Assembly (NCBI GenBank): GCA_965242665.1
Contig: OZ251484.1
Location: 2,418,001-2,482,000 of the forward strand
Direction: 5' to 3'
From: VXLM01 sp965242665
GTDB taxonomy: Bacteria > Chloroflexota > Dehalococcoidia > Lucifugimonadales > VXLM01
Length of the DNA: 64,000 bases
In this document: positions 28,701 to 36,842 of the stretch, one piece after another
How the letters are laid out: the number at the start of each line of letters is the position of its first letter
How positions within the stretch are numbered: position 1 is the stretch's first letter
The notes under the pieces: model-generated
Told to the model about the DNA's origin: nothing
Databases searched by the model: none
Seen by the model: only the letters and a program-made list of their open reading frames with translations
Program-made: the position numbers and the translations under genes

Positions 28701-30045
28701 TGTGCATCCGGAGACGGGCGAGATCATCCTCGACGCCGAGGAAGTCATCGACGAGAAGACTGCAGCCGCGATCCATGATGCGGGAGTGAAGGGGGTCTCC
28801 GTATACTCTCCTCTGACCTGCGAGAGTCCGCGGGGAATCTCTGCAAAGGCATACGGCCTCTCCCTAGCAACGTGGGAACCAGTGCTAATGGGTGAAGCCG
28901 TGGGCATCATGGCCGCGCAGAGCATCGGCGAGCCGGGAACACAGCTTACGATGCGCACCTTCCACATGGGCGGCATCGCAGGGACGGACATTACGAGCGG
29001 CCTCCCCAGAGTCGAGGAATTGTTCGAGGCAAGAGCGCCAAAAGGAGAAGCGGTCCTGTCCGAGATCGACGGAGTCGTCGGAATTCACGAGTCCTCGGAT
29101 GGCAGGACGATAACCGTCGTCAGCCAGGACGAGTACAGCGACGAATACGTCTTGCCGGAAGGCTACACGCTGGCGGTAGAGCACGGCGGCAAAGTAGACA
29201 TCGGAGACCAGCTCGCGGCGAACCAGCCTTCGGAAGAGGAAGACGGCGAAGCGTCGGTTGCCGCGGATGTGACCGCGCGCGTATCCGGCCGTGTCGAAAT
29301 CGCGGACGGCGCTCTCAGCATCGTGTGGACGGACGAGGATCGGCGGGAGTATGTCATTCCCGCCCCCGCTCGGATCGCAGTCCAAGACGGAGAAGATGTG
29401 ACTGCAGGGCAAGCGTTGACGGTCGGACCGAAGAACCCGCAGCAGATACTTCGGATTCAAGGTCGCGAAGCAGTGCAGAACTACATGATCGAGGAAGTGC
29501 AGAAGGTCTACCGCTCTCAGGGGGTTACGATCCACGACAAGCACATCGAAGTGATCGTGAGCCAGATGCTCCGCAAGGTTCGCGTCGAGGGCGAGGGCGA
29601 TACGGATCTCATGCCCGACGAATTCATCGACCGGTATCAGTTCGAGGAGATCAACGCGGGAGTTCTCGCCGAAGGAGGCGAGCCTGCCACGGCCAGCCCT
29701 GTGCTGCTGGGCATCACGAGGGCATCGCTCAATATCGACAGCTTCCTCGCGGCCGCTTCCTTCCAGCAAACCACACGGGTACTTACGGAGTCGGCCATAA
29801 ACGGAGACGTGGACTACCTGCGCGGACTGAAGGAAAACGTCATCATCGGCAGACTCATTCCCGCTCGATTCGACAAGACTCCAGAGGGGCGCAGGCGGCT
29901 GGGACTCGACGAAACCGAGTACGAACCGCAGTTGGACGGCGTCATGAGCTACTCCGGGCAGCGGCCCCCTCAATACCATGACGAGGAGACCAACGTCGCC
30001 CTGTTGGTCGATCAACCGCCGACGCCGTTTGGAGAGCTAACGTAA
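25759..30045 (+). CDS. rpoC: RNA polymerase subunit beta' with inserted J domain
   Basis: The protein has 1428 residues. The N-terminal zinc site is intact (C63, C65, C78, C81), and the catalytic NADFDGD lies at 592-598. Between the YFAQYLV segment and the conserved YPEIFTAGMGAESVLELL there is an extra region of about 140 residues. It holds a DnaJ-like J domain (about 183-246: HYHVLGV, AIKQAFRKLSKEY, EAIEEAYEMLSDSEMRSDYD) followed by a charged coiled coil (about 250-290). The HPD tripeptide is replaced by S211-S212-D213. The second zinc site keeps only C1021; the other three ligand positions are L948, S1028 and A1031. The trigger-loop and bridge-helix regions look normal. ATG 25759 is preceded by AGGAG (25745-25749). 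Confidence 0.97.
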   Translation: MVQTNTASEFNAVRISLASPEQIKIWSYGEVTKPETINYRTLRPEKDGLFCERIFGPTKDWECYCGKYKKIRYKGVICDRCGVEVARSKVRRERMGRITLAAPVAHIWFSKGTPSRLGLILDLSPRNLERVIYFAQYLVTNVDEDLKQAAIERLSFELEQKSEELQSKSADEIGEFQPIVYRSHYHVLGVAVDASDEAIKQAFRKLSKEYSSDQSEDPAVHERLEAIEEAYEMLSDSEMRSDYDASERTIIEEAAAAQQKIEQIQARLDEDLKELETEIESQIDDVSSIKVGLLLTEARCRELRDQYPEIFTAGMGAESVLELLKILDLDQVRDELQKEADELSGQRRMKAIKRLRVIEAFRKSGNKPEWMVLSVLPVLPPELRPMVQLDGGRFATSDLNDLYRRVINRNNRLKRLIDLQAPEIIIRNEKRMLQEAVDALIDNGRRGRPVAGSHNHKLKSLSDLLRGKQGRFRQNLLGKRVDYSGRSVITVGPGLKLDECGLPRRMALELFKPFVMNKLVLQGYAHNIKSAKRLSERARPEVWDILEEVVKTRPVMLNRAPTLHRLGIQAFKPVLVDGGSIKVHPLVCFAFNADFDGDQMAVHVPLSRGAVTEASQIMLSSRNMLAPSSGEPISAPTLDIVLGCYYMTIVKEGAKGEGRRFTSFEDVRLSHELGQIDLRALIKVRPVAEIHRGGSGGRSNGGKTDLVKVNGNGELSRLDWLETTAGRIIFNDALSPELGFYNQELDKSALKDITAECFRRLGNDGTMEMLDRVKELGFQYASKSGTTIGINDIEVPTQKKSIIADAEEKAERLNEQFLDGFLKEDERYRNTVEIWADANNELTEIIENDLPKYRGIHLMASSGAKGNIQQIKQMAGMRGLMSDNKGKVIERPIKASFREGLSVLEYFISTRGARKGLTDTALRTADSGYLTRRLIDVAQEVVVSDYELGTETGFWIANDPDDPLQTPFRDRIKSRYVAEPVVHPETGEIILDAEEVIDEKTAAAIHDAGVKGVSVYSPLTCESPRGISAKAYGLSLATWEPVLMGEAVGIMAAQSIGEPGTQLTMRTFHMGGIAGTDITSGLPRVEELFEARAPKGEAVLSEIDGVVGIHESSDGRTITVVSQDEYSDEYVLPEGYTLAVEHGGKVDIGDQLAANQPSEEEDGEASVAADVTARVSGRVEIADGALSIVWTDEDRREYVIPAPARIAVQDGEDVTAGQALTVGPKNPQQILRIQGREAVQNYMIEEVQKVYRSQGVTIHDKHIEVIVSQMLRKVRVEGEGDTDLMPDEFIDRYQFEEINAGVLAEGGEPATASPVLLGITRASLNIDSFLAAASFQQTTRVLTESAINGDVDYLRGLKENVIIGRLIPARFDKTPEGRRRLGLDETEYEPQLDGVMSYSGQRPPQYHDEETNVALLVDQPPTPFGELT

Positions 30046-30055
30046 TCCCGGCAAT

Positions 30056-30094
30056 GCGTGAGGCGGCGGAGGCATTGCCTCCGCCGCCTCACGC
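30056..30094. terminator. Bidirectional terminator hairpin between rpoC and pcm
   Basis: An 18-bp perfect stem (30056-30073 with 30077-30094, GC-rich, starting GCGTGAGGCGG) encloses a 3-base loop. It lies between two convergent genes. There is no T tract on either side, so termination may rely on the hairpin or on Rho. Confidence 0.75.
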
Positions 30095-30109
30095 GGATAG
30101 GCCGCTGTC

Positions 30110-30796
30110 TCATCCCCCATCCGCGGAATCTAACCAACTTGGTTCGTCTTCCGGCCAAGCGTCCTTGCCGATGAGGGGAACGAATCGACAAGGCATCGTA
30201 GTCGTGACTGCGTGAGTCGAGCCGGATCTAACGACCTTCATCAAGTGCTGCTGCCTGCGTCCGCCCACTGGGATTACGAGCCTGCCGCCGTCTGCGAGTT
30301 GATCGACGAGTCCTCGGATGAGCTTTGGAGCGGCCGCCGCCACGATGATGCCATCGTACGGCGCGCTGGCAACCCATCCGATACGGTCTTCCGCGCGGTG
30401 GATGGTGACGTTCTCGCAACGGAGCGAATCTAGATGGAGGCGGGCCGTGTTCGCAAGGGATTCTATGCGCTCGACCGTAATGACCTCTCGCACCAACTGT
30501 GCGAGGATAGCGGCCTGGTATCCGCTGCCTGTGCCCACTTCCAATACCCGGTCGCTGCGGCGTGAATCCAACGCATCGATCATCGTCGCAACCATGAACG
30601 GCTGGGAGACAGTCTGCCCCTCGCCTATTGGGAGGGCAGTATCCATGTACGCATAGTCTCGGTACTCGGACGGCACGAAGATTTCCCTTGGCACCCGTTC
30701 CATCGCTTCGAGGACGCGGCTGTTTCCTACTCGCTTTCGCAGATTGATCATCAATCGTCGTCTATCGTCATTCACGCGCTTTCCCCCGGTCGGCAT
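30110..30796 (-). CDS. pcm: Protein-L-isoaspartate O-methyltransferase
   Basis: The enzyme methylates isoaspartyl residues in aged proteins so they can be repaired. Family motifs are clear: VPREIFVP, DTALPIGEGQTVSQPFMVATM, the SAM-binding VLEVGTGSGYQAAIL and LVIPVGGRRQQHL. It has 228 residues from the ATG. A GTG seven codons later (30775) has a better ribosome binding site (GGGGGA), and the -10-like TGCTACTGT lies only seven bases upstream of the ATG, so translation may begin at the GTG. It is convergent with rpoC and divergent from the amidase operon. Confidence 0.9.
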   Translation of the reverse strand: MPTGGKRVNDDRRRLMINLRKRVGNSRVLEAMERVPREIFVPSEYRDYAYMDTALPIGEGQTVSQPFMVATMIDALDSRRSDRVLEVGTGSGYQAAILAQLVREVITVERIESLANTARLHLDSLRCENVTIHRAEDRIGWVASAPYDGIIVAAAAPKLIRGLVDQLADGGRLVIPVGGRRQQHLMKVVRSGSTHAVTTTMPCRFVPLIGKDAWPEDEPSWLDSADGG

Positions 30797-30841
30797 CTCT
30801 CATACAGTAGCACAATATGGAAGATGCGTTGCATCGCGCGA

Positions 30842-30871
30842 TTGACACCCGGCGGTCGCCAAACCTATACT
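30842..30871 (+). promoter_or_regulatory. Promoter of the amidase/D-aminoacylase operon
   Basis: TTGACA at 30842-30847, an 18-base spacer and TATACT at 30866-30871, 39 bases before the amidase ATG. Confidence 0.7.
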
Positions 30872-30910
30872 CATGCACGACGAACTTTCGAACTTCTGAC
30901 AGGTAATCAC

Positions 30911-32320
30911 ATGGGCGATGACATTTGCTACGCAGACGCCGCGGAACTTGCACGGAGAATCGCGGCCAAGGATCTATCTCCGGTAGAAGTGATTCGAGTA
31001 CACCTCGACCGCATCCACTCGGTGAACTCGAAGCTCAACGCCATCGTCGATCTGCAGGCGGAGCGCGCTCTCGAACGAGCGAGAGAGGCAGAGACCGCCG
31101 TCGCTCGCGGGGAGTGGTGGGGGCCGTTGCACGGCGTGCCGTTCACTATCAAGGACTGCATCGACAACAAGGGCGTGCGCACTACCAGAGGCTCCCTCCT
31201 CTTCGCGGACTACTACCCCTGCGACGACGCGACAGTAGTCAAACGGCTGCTCGATGCGGGCGGCATCTTCATCGGCAAGACGAATATGCCCGAGTTTGCT
31301 TTGTGGTGGGAGACTGGCAACTTGGTGTACGGCTTCACGGAGAATCCTTGGATGATCGGACGCACTTGCGGCGGTTCCAGCGGGGGAGAGGCGTCCGCCA
31401 TCGCAGGGGGGCTCTCTCCGCTCGGCATTGGCAGCGATGTAGGAGGATCGATTCGCTGGCCTGCGCACGCAACGGGCATCGTGGGACTCAAGCCCACTCA
31501 TGGACGGGTTCCCCTTACCGGTCATTTCCCTGAGACCCTGCTGCGCTATATGCACGTGGGGCCAATGGCGCGGACGGTGCGAGACGTCGGCCTGGCGCTG
31601 TCGGTCATTAGCGGCCCCGACGACTTCGACCCCTACGCTTTGCCGGTTCCTCTACCCGATCTTGACGGTGCGGAAGAAGGCCTGGCGGACCTCAAGATCG
31701 GGTTCTGTGCGGAAGGGCCGTTCGCCCCAGTCATGAAAGATATCCAAGAAGTTGTCGAGAATGCCGCAGCAGCCCTGGAAGGCGGGGGTTGCGGCGTCGA
31801 CGAGATCGATCTCCATGAGTGGAACGACCGCCAAGCGCAGGATATTTCAATGTCGTTCTTCCTTGGGGAAGGTGCGTTCGACCTCGATCCCATCATCGAT
31901 GGACGCACAGATGAATTGGCGCCCTCGATGCGACGCAGGCTCGATCAGCCCCGCCCATCGGCAGACGACTACTATCGCAGCGTCCAGGATACGGAGTGGC
32001 TTCGCCAAGACGTCAAGCGCCTGCTCGCCTCATACGACCTTCTACTTCTGCCCACTTCGACGACAACCGCGTTCGAGCACGACTCTCCATTCATCACGAT
32101 CGACGGACAGGAAGTGCACGGTCGCAATTCTCTCCGGATAACCGTGCCGTTCGACCTTACTGGTTCGCCTGCCGCAAGCGTTCCCTTCGGATGGAGCACC
32201 GAAGGGCTGCCGATCGGCGTGCAGATCGTAGGCCGCCACTTCGATGAGTCGACGGTGCTCCGCGCGGCCGCCGCGTTGGAAACGATTGGCGATTGGGCAG
32301 GACGGCGCCCCGACATCTAA
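30911..32320 (+). CDS. Amidase signature family hydrolase
   Basis: The 469-residue protein has the Ser-cisSer-Lys triad: K81 in GVPFTIKD, S156 in CGGSSGGEASA and nucleophile S180 in GSDVGGSIRWPA. The family includes GatA, fatty-acid amide hydrolases and aryl or peptide amidases. No gatB or gatC lies nearby and a D-aminoacylase follows after 17 bases, so a catabolic amidase is more likely than GatA. ATG 30911 is chosen for the AGGT upstream and its position after the promoter. Confidence 0.85.
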   Translation: MGDDICYADAAELARRIAAKDLSPVEVIRVHLDRIHSVNSKLNAIVDLQAERALERAREAETAVARGEWWGPLHGVPFTIKDCIDNKGVRTTRGSLLFADYYPCDDATVVKRLLDAGGIFIGKTNMPEFALWWETGNLVYGFTENPWMIGRTCGGSSGGEASAIAGGLSPLGIGSDVGGSIRWPAHATGIVGLKPTHGRVPLTGHFPETLLRYMHVGPMARTVRDVGLALSVISGPDDFDPYALPVPLPDLDGAEEGLADLKIGFCAEGPFAPVMKDIQEVVENAAAALEGGGCGVDEIDLHEWNDRQAQDISMSFFLGEGAFDLDPIIDGRTDELAPSMRRRLDQPRPSADDYYRSVQDTEWLRQDVKRLLASYDLLLLPTSTTTAFEHDSPFITIDGQEVHGRNSLRITVPFDLTGSPAASVPFGWSTEGLPIGVQIVGRHFDESTVLRAAAALETIGDWAGRRPDI

Positions 32321-32337
32321 CCGAAAGGGACGAATCG

Positions 32338-33945
32338 ATGCAATTCGACACGCTCATTGTCAATGCCACTATCGTCGACGGGACCAATTCTTCGCGCTAC
32401 CGTGCGGACGTCGGCTTGTATGGAGGCAAGATTCTCGAGATCGGCGCGCTCGAAGACGCGGACGGAGAGCGCGGGATCGACGCGACCGGACTCGTACTCG
32501 CCCCCGGCTTCATCGACATGCACACCCACTCCGACCTATCGCTCCTCGACGACCCAGGCGGAGAGAGCATGGCCTACCAGGGCGTGACGACCCAAGTGAC
32601 TGGCAATTGCAGCTATTCGCCGTTTCCGATGGGGGATGCCGCGCCGGATCGGATGCGAAGTGTGATGGGCGAGATATTCGAGACGCGTCAGACGTGGAGA
32701 TGGAGCACGCTTGCGGAATGGGCAGATCTGATGGAGTCGCAGGGAGTTAGCCTAAACGTTGCCCCGCAGGTTGGGAACGCCCCGTTGCGCATTGCGGCCG
32801 GCGCGCTCGAGAACCGCCCTGCCTCCCAGGACGAGCTTCGCACCATGAAGCGCCTCTTGGCCGAGACGATGGAGCAGGGAGCCTTCAGCCTCACGACCGG
32901 CTTGTCGTTGGCGCCGTCCGGCTACGCGCCAACCGACGAGGTCGCCGCGTTGGCCGAGGTCGCCGCCAGCTATGGCGGCTTCTACGCAACGCACGCGCGC
33001 GTACTGCCCGGATGGCACATCAAGATGGTAGAAGAAGCGGTAGAGATCGGGCGGCGAGCCGGCATTCCCGTTCAGTTCTCCCACATGGCAATCGTCGACC
33101 GCCGCTACTACGGACACGGCCCGCAGGTCGTCGACGTCATCGACCGCGCACGCGCCGAGGGCGTCGATATCACCTATGACATGTATCCGTATACCGCAGC
33201 CGGCGCAGGACTGAACCAGCTCGTGCCTTTGTGGATGCAGGAAGGGGGCGTCCCGCAGTTCATGGAGCGCCTGGGCGACCCATCACTCCGCAGACGCGCC
33301 ATCCAGGAAATGAACGAGGGACGAGAAGGCGGCATCCCTCCGTTGTGGAACATTCATGTAATCAGCAATACCAACTCTCGAGAGAACCGCAGCTTGATCG
33401 GATATAACCTCGATGAGGTCGCAGAAATGCGGGGGGTGGAGCCAGCGGAAGCAACGCTGCAACTGATCCAAGAGGAAAACGACGGGGTCATGGCAGTCGT
33501 CCACAACCGCGTCGAGAGCGACATACGGTTCTTCATGAGCCACCCTCAGGCGATGATTGGATCCGACGGCAACGCCATATCGCCAAACGGCCTCTACAAG
33601 AGTTTCAAGCCTCATCCTCGGTTCTACGGGCCCTATCCCCGCATCCTGGGGAGATATGTCCGCGAACAGCCGTCTGTCCTGACCTTGGAAGAGGCAGTCT
33701 ACAAGATGTCCGGATTTCCTGCGGCGCGTATGGGGTTCAAGCAAAGAGGCTACGTCAAAGAGGGGCTCACGGCCGACCTTGTGCTCTTTGATCCCGATAC
33801 GGTGATCGACAACGCCACCTATGAGAATTCTCATCAGTACCCGACGGGCATTCCCTATGTCTTCGTAGGCGGAGAGCCGGTTATCGACGAGGGACAGCAC
33901 ACGGGGGCTCGGCCTGGACGGGTGCTCAGAAACGGCAGCGCGTAG
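32338..33945 (+). CDS. N-acyl-D-amino-acid deacylase (D-aminoacylase family)
   Basis: The 535-residue protein belongs to the amidohydrolase superfamily and fits D-aminoacylase. Visible features are the metal-binding GFIDMHTHSD (H62, H64), the bridging C91 in VTGNCSYS, later histidines in THARVLPG and FSHMAI, and the catalytic Asp region MIGSDGNAI, with a C-terminal beta-domain ending in GRVLRNG. These enzymes remove acyl groups from N-acyl-D-amino acids, consistent with use of cell-wall or detrital material together with the preceding amidase. The ATG has AAGGGA at 8 bases. Proteins with this motif also act on dihydropyrimidine-type substrates, so substrate is inferred. Confidence 0.85.
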   Translation: MQFDTLIVNATIVDGTNSSRYRADVGLYGGKILEIGALEDADGERGIDATGLVLAPGFIDMHTHSDLSLLDDPGGESMAYQGVTTQVTGNCSYSPFPMGDAAPDRMRSVMGEIFETRQTWRWSTLAEWADLMESQGVSLNVAPQVGNAPLRIAAGALENRPASQDELRTMKRLLAETMEQGAFSLTTGLSLAPSGYAPTDEVAALAEVAASYGGFYATHARVLPGWHIKMVEEAVEIGRRAGIPVQFSHMAIVDRRYYGHGPQVVDVIDRARAEGVDITYDMYPYTAAGAGLNQLVPLWMQEGGVPQFMERLGDPSLRRRAIQEMNEGREGGIPPLWNIHVISNTNSRENRSLIGYNLDEVAEMRGVEPAEATLQLIQEENDGVMAVVHNRVESDIRFFMSHPQAMIGSDGNAISPNGLYKSFKPHPRFYGPYPRILGRYVREQPSVLTLEEAVYKMSGFPAARMGFKQRGYVKEGLTADLVLFDPDTVIDNATYENSHQYPTGIPYVFVGGEPVIDEGQHTGARPGRVLRNGSA

Positions 33946-33952
33946 GTGAACG

Positions 33953-34924
33953 ATGTCAGAACGCTATGAAATTCCGATCTCGCGCGGCCAAGCGGAAGAG
34001 CTGTTTTCGTTCTGGCAAAGGATATTTGGATCGGAAGAGCCGGACATCCCCATGAGGGTGTTCCTTGGGGACGAAGTGGAGCATAACCGTCTCATCAGCT
34101 ACGTCGAGAGAGACGAAGGTGTGCTAATGGGCACCTGTGGCATAACGATTGCGCGTGCTATTCCCCGCTTGGCCGGATTCGGCGAAGTCGCAACGGAGCC
34201 GAAATACCGAGGACGGGGTACTGCCACTCGTCTATGCGGCGAGGCGCTCGAAGAGTTTGCCTCGCAGGGAGGAGAGGTAGTCTTCCTGGGCACCGGCAAT
34301 TCGGACGCCGCGCGGATCTACCATCGACTCGGCTGGCGCAGGCTCGCCGGCTCCAATGTATGGGCAAACGTGACCACCGGCGACTCGCCCGAAGAGTATC
34401 TCGTGGACTATTTTCGTTACCCGTCGCCGGTCGCCGTCGTCCGCGGCGATGCATCGCTCCGAGTGCCGATGATCCCCTTGCTGCTAGTTCCCCACGATTG
34501 GCAGGTGCTCGACGGCAATCTTCCATCGCCGATGGTATCCACCCGCTATGCCGTGCAAAACTCCTGTATGGGGTTGTGCAGGAAGTACTACCAATTGGTC
34601 GAACATGGCGGCGAGTGGTTCGCTGCCAAGACCAGTGACGACCGTCTCGTTGGCATCTCCACGGCCCGAGTCGACAAGATGAACGTGTGTTGGGTAGACG
34701 GATTCATTCACGCGCGCTTCAGAAACGAGTACGTCCGGTTGATTGAGGCTGCAATGGAATGGGGCGCCTCTCTGGACGCCGCGGGGTTTGCTTCGAGGGT
34801 GTCGGTTGAAGATGAAGACAAGCAGCGGCTGTTCGCGTCGCTCGGTTTTCGGAAGGATGGCGTAGACGGGGGGTATTCGCTCGATGGACGCGAGGTAGCG
34901 GCGGTTTCTATGAGGCTCGACTAG
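33953..34924 (+). CDS. GNAT family N-acetyltransferase
   Basis: The 323-residue protein has the acetyl-CoA-binding motif A, GEVATEPKYRGRGTATRLC (about residues 77-95), in its N-terminal half, followed by GTGNSDAARIYHRLGWRR. The C-terminal half, with VDGFIHARFRNEYVRLIEAAMEWG and LFASLGFRKDG, looks like a second, degenerate acetyltransferase unit. It starts seven bases after the D-aminoacylase stop and belongs to the same operon. In that setting it may acetylate an amino acid or amine, which is inference. Confidence 0.78.
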   Translation: MSERYEIPISRGQAEELFSFWQRIFGSEEPDIPMRVFLGDEVEHNRLISYVERDEGVLMGTCGITIARAIPRLAGFGEVATEPKYRGRGTATRLCGEALEEFASQGGEVVFLGTGNSDAARIYHRLGWRRLAGSNVWANVTTGDSPEEYLVDYFRYPSPVAVVRGDASLRVPMIPLLLVPHDWQVLDGNLPSPMVSTRYAVQNSCMGLCRKYYQLVEHGGEWFAAKTSDDRLVGISTARVDKMNVCWVDGFIHARFRNEYVRLIEAAMEWGASLDAAGFASRVSVEDEDKQRLFASLGFRKDGVDGGYSLDGREVAAVSMRLD

Positions 34925-34926
34925 CA

Positions 34927-35292
34927 ATGGCCGACCCCCACACGAGGATCGACGACTACGCCTACGAACTCCTGGAGACGCCGCGGGCGCACTTGGCGCT
35001 CGACATACGGCAAGACGACGATGGACTCCACTTTCTCTATCGGGACCGGACGCTCGTCCAGTGTTTTCTCACCGAGCAGGGCATGGCCGCCGCCAACTAC
35101 ATGAACAAGGCGCTCGGAGTCGGAATTCCCCCGCTCGGCCGCGCAGTCAAGGCGAGGGTGTCGACCGGCGTGCTATTCCGCGCGGTGTCCATCGCTTCGC
35201 TCGATCTCGATACGCCAGAATCTTTCGTGCTGCTCGAACGGCTGTTGGAGGAAGCCGCCATCCAACGCACGGGATCAAGTGAATTGAATTGA
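34927..35292 (+). CDS. Hypothetical protein in the amidase operon
   Basis: The 121-residue protein is not recognised. It starts two bases after the acetyltransferase stop, so it is almost certainly cotranslated with it. It is soluble and mildly acidic, with no signal peptide. The central segment LHFLYRDRTLVQCFLTEQGMAAANYM and the C-terminal ESFVLLERLLEEAAIQ look like a small alpha/beta fold. Confidence 0.65.
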   Translation: MADPHTRIDDYAYELLETPRAHLALDIRQDDDGLHFLYRDRTLVQCFLTEQGMAAANYMNKALGVGIPPLGRAVKARVSTGVLFRAVSIASLDLDTPESFVLLERLLEEAAIQRTGSSELN

Positions 35293-35604
35293 CTCTTGTC
35301 ATGCACAGTACGCCATAGATGGGATCGCGATGGGTCGAGTGGAATGCCCGCTGCAATAGTACCGCATTCTTGCTATACTATGGAGCGTAGCAGGGGATCT
35401 TCGCACGACTCCTCAAGCGGAGCAATACATGGAACCGAATCGGTCTTCGCCGGCCTCTTGCTTTGGGTTTCACGCTCTCGCAGGGATGACGATTGTGATA
35501 GGGCTTCTCGAGTGGGACTGCGGGGGTACGGAGGTGAAAATTCTCGTTGGAGATCGGCGGGCGGCTGTTTCGCACGTTCCGCCAAGTGAAAGGTGATTCG
35601 ATTC
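35293..35604 (+). promoter_or_regulatory. Gene-free prfB leader with an extended -10 promoter
   Basis: This 312-base stretch contains no supported gene. TGC followed by TATACT at 35374-35379 is an extended -10 promoter, implying a leader of about 220 bases before the prfB ATG at 35605. I see no recognisable riboswitch or T-box in the leader. Confidence 0.5.
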
Positions 35605-36721
35605 ATGCAAGACTTGAAGGGCACGTTGTCCGATCTGCGAAGAAAGATATCCAACATCATGGTGCATCTTTGACCTTTCGGACAAGGAGAAGCGCATCAG
35701 TGTGTTGGAACGAGAGTCCATGGGCGCGTCGTTCTGGGGAGACTCTCATCGCGCACAGAGCGTTATGAGAGAGTTGGCTGCGCTCAAGAGCGAGGTTGGA
35801 CGATGGAGCGCGCTTGAGGGCCAAGCCGAAAGTACGGAAGAGCTTGTCGCGTTGTCCATCGAAGAGAAGGATGACTCGATTCTCGACGCATTGAGAGAAG
35901 ACGTTGCAGGGTTAGTCGAGGAAGTTGCAGAACTCGAGTTCACCATGGCCCTATCCGGGCCGTACGACCGGGGCAACGCAATCCTGGCCATTCACGCTGG
36001 AGCCGGAGGGATCGATTCCCAGGATTGGGCGGAGATGCTGATGCGGATGTATCTGCGATGGGCGGAGACGAGAGGGTACCACTCGGACGTAGTGGACGTT
36101 TCTCCTGGAGATACGGCTGGGATAAAGAGCGTTGCGGTACGGATGGAAGGAGAGTACGCATACGGATACTTGAAGGCCGAAAAGGGCGTGCATCGGTTGG
36201 TGCGGCTTTCCCCCTTCGATTCGGACCACGCGCGGCACACTTCATTCGCCCTGACGGAGGTTCTGCCAGAGGTGGAAGAGGGGGTGGACGTCGAGATCGA
36301 CCACGCGGACTTGAAGATCGAAGTCTTCAAGGCTGGGGGGGCCGGAGGGCAGAGCGTCCAAAAGAACTCCACAGCGGTGAGGATCACTCACATTCCGACC
36401 GGCATCAAAGCAAGCTGCCAGAACGAACGGTCGCTGCATCAAAACCGCACGATCGCCATGAAGATCATAGCCGCACGGCTCCTCGACCGCCAGAATGCGG
36501 AGAGAGCAAGGGAGATGGCAAAGATCAAGGGCGAGCACGTTTCGGCCGAGTGGGGCAACCAGATCAGAAGCTACGTGCTCCATCCATACAAGATGGCCAA
36601 GGACCACCGCACGAACCACGAGACATCGGATATCGACGGCGTGCTCGACGGAGATATCGGAGGATTCATAGATGCCTACCTAGGCATGACGCTGGGAAAC
36701 GGGCGGGAGGTTTCTGGATAG
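35605..36721 (+). CDS. prfB: Peptide chain release factor 2, with programmed +1 frameshift
   Basis: RF2 releases peptides at UGA and UAA. Translation starts at ATG 35605 (AAGGTG upstream) and runs 22 codons to CTT followed by TGA at 35671-35673. A +1 shift at CTT continues as DLSDKEKRISVLERESMG to give a 371-residue protein. The frameshift site CTTTGAC matches the classic bacterial prfB site; the stimulatory Shine-Dalgarno-like element here is only GGTG, three bases upstream of CTT. The GGQ motif (GGAGGQSVQKNSTAVRI) and the RF2 anticodon-region SPFDSD (SPF where RF1 has PxT) are present. An annotation starting at 35702 would miss the N-terminus. Autoregulation by RF2 level is expected. Confidence 0.93.
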
Positions 36722-36842
36722 TGAAACCCAGCGCGTGATACCGAGCAATACGATCGGCTGCGGGTGTGGAAATACAACCGTTTCGGCTCAATTGCGTTAT
36801 ACAGTTCACAGCATAATCAAATCAAGCAAGAAGGTGGGTGTG

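Noticed and set aside
26923..28776. Long minus-strand open frame opposite rpoC (617 codons)
   Set aside because: It mirrors the rpoC codons in a GC-rich genome, has no ribosome binding site and no family motif. Similar antisense frames opposite rpoB (21576-23180), the methylase (19655-20746), gltB (53307-54605) and amt (59664-61232) were rejected for the same reason.
35293..35604. Riboswitch or T-box in the prfB leader
   Set aside because: No conserved core or antiterminator pairing was seen. The long leader alone is not evidence.
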